NCBI GenBank assembly: GCA_021372245.1
Contig: JAJFUV010000042.1
Span: 17,768 to 81,767 of the forward strand
DNA: 64,000 nt
Source: Terriglobales bacterium
Lineage (GTDB): Bacteria > Acidobacteriota > Terriglobia > Bryobacterales > Bryobacteraceae
Direction: 5' to 3'
Position numbers and translations under genes: made by a program. Positions 62,012 to 64,000 of this stretch are shown here, in pieces. The notes under the pieces were generated by a model. That model worked only from the letters and a program-made list of their open reading frames with translations. It was not told the origin of the DNA and did not search any database. Within the stretch, counting starts at the first letter, position 1. Each line of letters opens with the position of its first letter.

Positions 62012-63946
62012 TTATCGGACTCTCACATTGACAACGTTCGAAGGTGCCGAACAGAGTGTTGCGCCAGCGCAAGCGCTGACGCGATAGCTGTAAGTGCCTG
62101 TGCTGGCTATGCTGTCACTATATTGAATCGTTCCGCCGGTTGCCGCCGTTGTGTCCGATACAAAAGTAGTGGACCAGTTCCAGGCCGTCTGTTTGCGCTC
62201 AACTTTCCATAACGTCTCGCTGGTGGAGTTGTCGCGCCATTTCAGTGTCACCACACGGTTGGCGGAATTCGCCTTTAGGTTGCTCGGCGCTGTCGGAATG
62301 GACGCGTCAATAACGCTGATGGTCACGGTGGCGCTCCCAGTTGAATCCTTGCTGTCCGTAGCACTGGCCACGATAACATGTGTGCCTAACTCTGAACTGC
62401 AGTTGTACGTCTTGTCCGCGCCCGAGAAGGTGACGTTGTTATCTACCCAACGTGTCACCGTCAGCGGCCCGTCTTCCGGGTCTGTTGCGGTGGCCTCAAA
62501 ACTCACTGTCGTGCCACAAGCGTACTGTTTTCCGTTGATTGGTGAAGTAATGGTCACTATGGGCGGTCGGTTTAGCGGATTCAGCTTGGCGGTCTGCACT
62601 GCCAGGTCGGCATTGATGAGGCCGCTGCCGTATACATTGTTCGCTACTCCTTCGCCACCGCACGTCGAGTCGGAAATGCGGGTGGCGGTATTTCTGAGCA
62701 ACGCAGCCGTGGAGCCAACCTGACCTTCATATCCCGCTCCGGCGGACCAGACCAGGGCCACCGTCCCTGCGGTGTGAGGACTTGCCATCGACGTTCCGTT
62801 CATGGTCGCGTAAGAAGTGGTGCTGGTTCTGTAACTTGAGAGAATATTCACCCCTGGCGCGCTTACATCCGGTTTAATGCTTCCGGAACTGGACGGCCCC
62901 CGCGAGGAGAAAGATGCGATAGCGTCATTGATGTCTGTCGCTCCGCTGGCGAAGGAGTTCGGATAGTCCCCGGGTGAGCCAGCCGTCGAACAACCCGGGC
63001 CGCTGTTCCCGTTCGAAAAGGCCGGGAAGATGCCCGCACCCACCCAACTGTCGACATAGGACTGGTACCAGGAGTCGCCTCCTCCACCGCCCCAGGAATT
63101 GTTCACCACGTCGGGCTTGCCGGTGGAAACCATCCACTGTGCACAGGCGGTGAGATCTGGGTCGTAACAGTAATTCGACCGGCATCCCTTACAGGCGATC
63201 CAACGTGCCCCCGGCGCTACGCCGATCTTGTAAGTACCACCGTCATCGCCCACCATTGTGCCCATCGTATGCGTCCCGTGCCCGTTGCTGTCATTGGGAG
63301 CCGAGGTGTTTCGGTAAGGATCGTACCAATTGCCCGTGTGAGTGTACGTCCCACCGTTATAGCCCCGGTATTGCCGGTAGAGGGCCTGGTGGTTGTACAA
63401 CACGCCCGTGTCGATGTTAGCTACCACAATCCCGGTGCCGGTAGTACCGGTACCCCAGACCGTGTCGGCCTTGATTCTCGATACGCCCCACTCCACGCTT
63501 TCGATGCCCGCGCCGGCCTGCGGGGTTGGAACTTGGTAGACCTTCTCCGCGAGTATGGCGACAACCTCCGGCCGCCTGGAAAGATCGCGCGCCAGATCAA
63601 GCGTTCCGGCCGCCACGTAGATCTTGTTCTCAATCCAGAACGGCGTAAACGCCACCTTCCTGCCTTGCAGGAAGCCGCGCACGCCCGCCTGCGCCCGGTC
63701 GGCTGTCTCCTTCAACTTCTGGGCGACAAAGTCAAAGCGCGCATCTTTGTTCTTAATGGCCTGCGCCGGAGTCAAGTCCGGACGCTCGGCAAACACTACC
63801 CAGAAAGCGGCCGTGGAAGATTCGTCGTCAGCCAGCTTCATCAACAATTGGCGCTCGATCTTCTGGTCGTCGTAAGGTGCTGCCATGATCGCGCCGCCGA
63901 GCAGCGACGCAAGAACCACTACGAGCGGAAAGGCTCTCATCCGCAT
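62012..63946 (-). CDS. Secreted subtilisin-like serine protease (S8)
   Basis: A 644-aa exported protease. Signal peptide (~1-23), an I9-like propeptide (~25-140), then the S8 domain with catalytic D179 (A-N-I-D-T-G), H223 (N-G-H-G-T-H) and S386 (N-G-T-S-M-A-S-P-H); the oxyanion Asn lies in S-N-G-N-S-G. Two beta domains follow (~residues 460-550 Ig-like, ~555-644 FN3-like), likely for substrate or surface binding. Two extra cysteine pairs (C-K-G-C-R-S-N-Y-C) may form disulfides. GGAGGAG lies ~7 bases before ATG 63946. The upstream region reaches the window edge. Confidence 0.92.
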   Translation of the reverse strand: MRMRAFPLVVVLASLLGGAIMAAPYDDQKIERQLLMKLADDESSTAAFWVVFAERPDLTPAQAIKNKDARFDFVAQKLKETADRAQAGVRGFLQGRKVAFTPFWIENKIYVAAGTLDLARDLSRRPEVVAILAEKVYQVPTPQAGAGIESVEWGVSRIKADTVWGTGTTGTGIVVANIDTGVLYNHQALYRQYRGYNGGTYTHTGNWYDPYRNTSAPNDSNGHGTHTMGTMVGDDGGTYKIGVAPGARWIACKGCRSNYCYDPDLTACAQWMVSTGKPDVVNNSWGGGGGDSWYQSYVDSWVGAGIFPAFSNGNSGPGCSTAGSPGDYPNSFASGATDINDAIASFSSRGPSSSGSIKPDVSAPGVNILSSYRTSTTSYATMNGTSMASPHTAGTVALVWSAGAGYEGQVGSTAALLRNTATRISDSTCGGEGVANNVYGSGLINADLAVQTAKLNPLNRPPIVTITSPINGKQYACGTTVSFEATATDPEDGPLTVTRWVDNNVTFSGADKTYNCSSELGTHVIVASATDSKDSTGSATVTISVIDASIPTAPSNLKANSANRVVTLKWRDNSTSETLWKVERKQTAWNWSTTFVSDTTAATGGTIQYSDSIASTGTYSYRVSACAGATLCSAPSNVVNVRVR

Positions 63947-64000
63947 GGATGCTCCTCCTTCGGTGGACCCGGTTACGATGAATCAACAACTACGCAGAAT

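Overview
The window is about 64 kb of GC-rich, gene-dense chromosome from a heterotrophic bacterium. It most resembles Acidobacteriota of the Solibacter/Bryobacter type. This is inferred from gene content: a secreted protein with the VWFA-related domain typical of acidobacteria, four Gfo/Idh/MocA oxidoreductases (three with twin-arginine leaders), two exported xylose-isomerase-like TIM barrels, and many secreted glycan enzymes. There is no rRNA, no CRISPR array and no intact insertion sequence. One tRNA gene, tRNA-Leu(UAA), is present.

Layout. 1-5.9 kb: end of purC, then cvpA, a phosphoglycolate-phosphatase-like gene and a zinc-ribbon microprotein in one run, followed by an oxidoreductase, a rhomboid protease, a VWA protein and a single-domain response regulator. 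5.9-13.4 kb (minus strand): two tandem GH123-like lipoproteins, an amidohydrolase, a TlpA-like thioredoxin coupled to a TIM-barrel epimerase, and galU. 13.4-14.3 kb: a compositionally different patch with a possible 50-aa ORF and a Cys/His-cluster plus OB-fold protein. 14.3-24.4 kb: TPR protein, GT87 transferase, 7Fe-type ferredoxin, queD/dinG, an epimerase, der, an NCS1 permease, DUF302 and hypothetical genes, and a MidA-type methyltransferase.

24.4-31.1 kb: a complete miniature transcription unit encoding a 23-aa Lys/Ala peptide, with promoter, 5' hairpin, Shine-Dalgarno site and terminator all visible. It is followed by rlpA, a sigma-54 activator coupled to a glycosyltransferase, small proteins, a Tat-exported oxidoreductase and a large secreted protein. 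31.2-37.0 kb: a tightly coupled operon encoding a SorC regulator, a G1P dehydrogenase (AraM-like), a HAD-IIA phosphatase (AraL-like), a GlpD-like oxidase and a UxaE-like tagaturonate epimerase. 37-51.2 kb: another Tat oxidoreductase, a sialidase-like protein, ComEC, a HEAT-repeat protein, and a four-gene secreted polysaccharide locus ending in an FGE-FN3-PL11 fusion.

51.2-52.7 kb: an island scar next to tRNA-Leu, with a peptidoglycan-binding/PAAR-like protein and the last ~40 codons of a tyrosine recombinase. 52.8-64 kb: a GH115-like glucuronidase, a membrane protein, a DUF362 protein, a fused membrane/spermidine-synthase-like protein, a GH20-like hexosaminidase, the conserved rplU-rpmA-obgE cluster with a hairpin in front of obgE, a membrane protein and a secreted subtilisin.

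How it fits together: housekeeping genes (purC, der, obgE, rplU/rpmA, galU, dinG, queD, comEC) are interleaved with a scavenging repertoire for plant, microbial and host-type glycans (GH123, GH115, GH20, sialidase, PL11). Sugar-acid and sugar-phosphate handling functions (UxaE, AraM/AraL-like, Gfo/Idh/MocA, TIM-barrel epimerases) would process the products.
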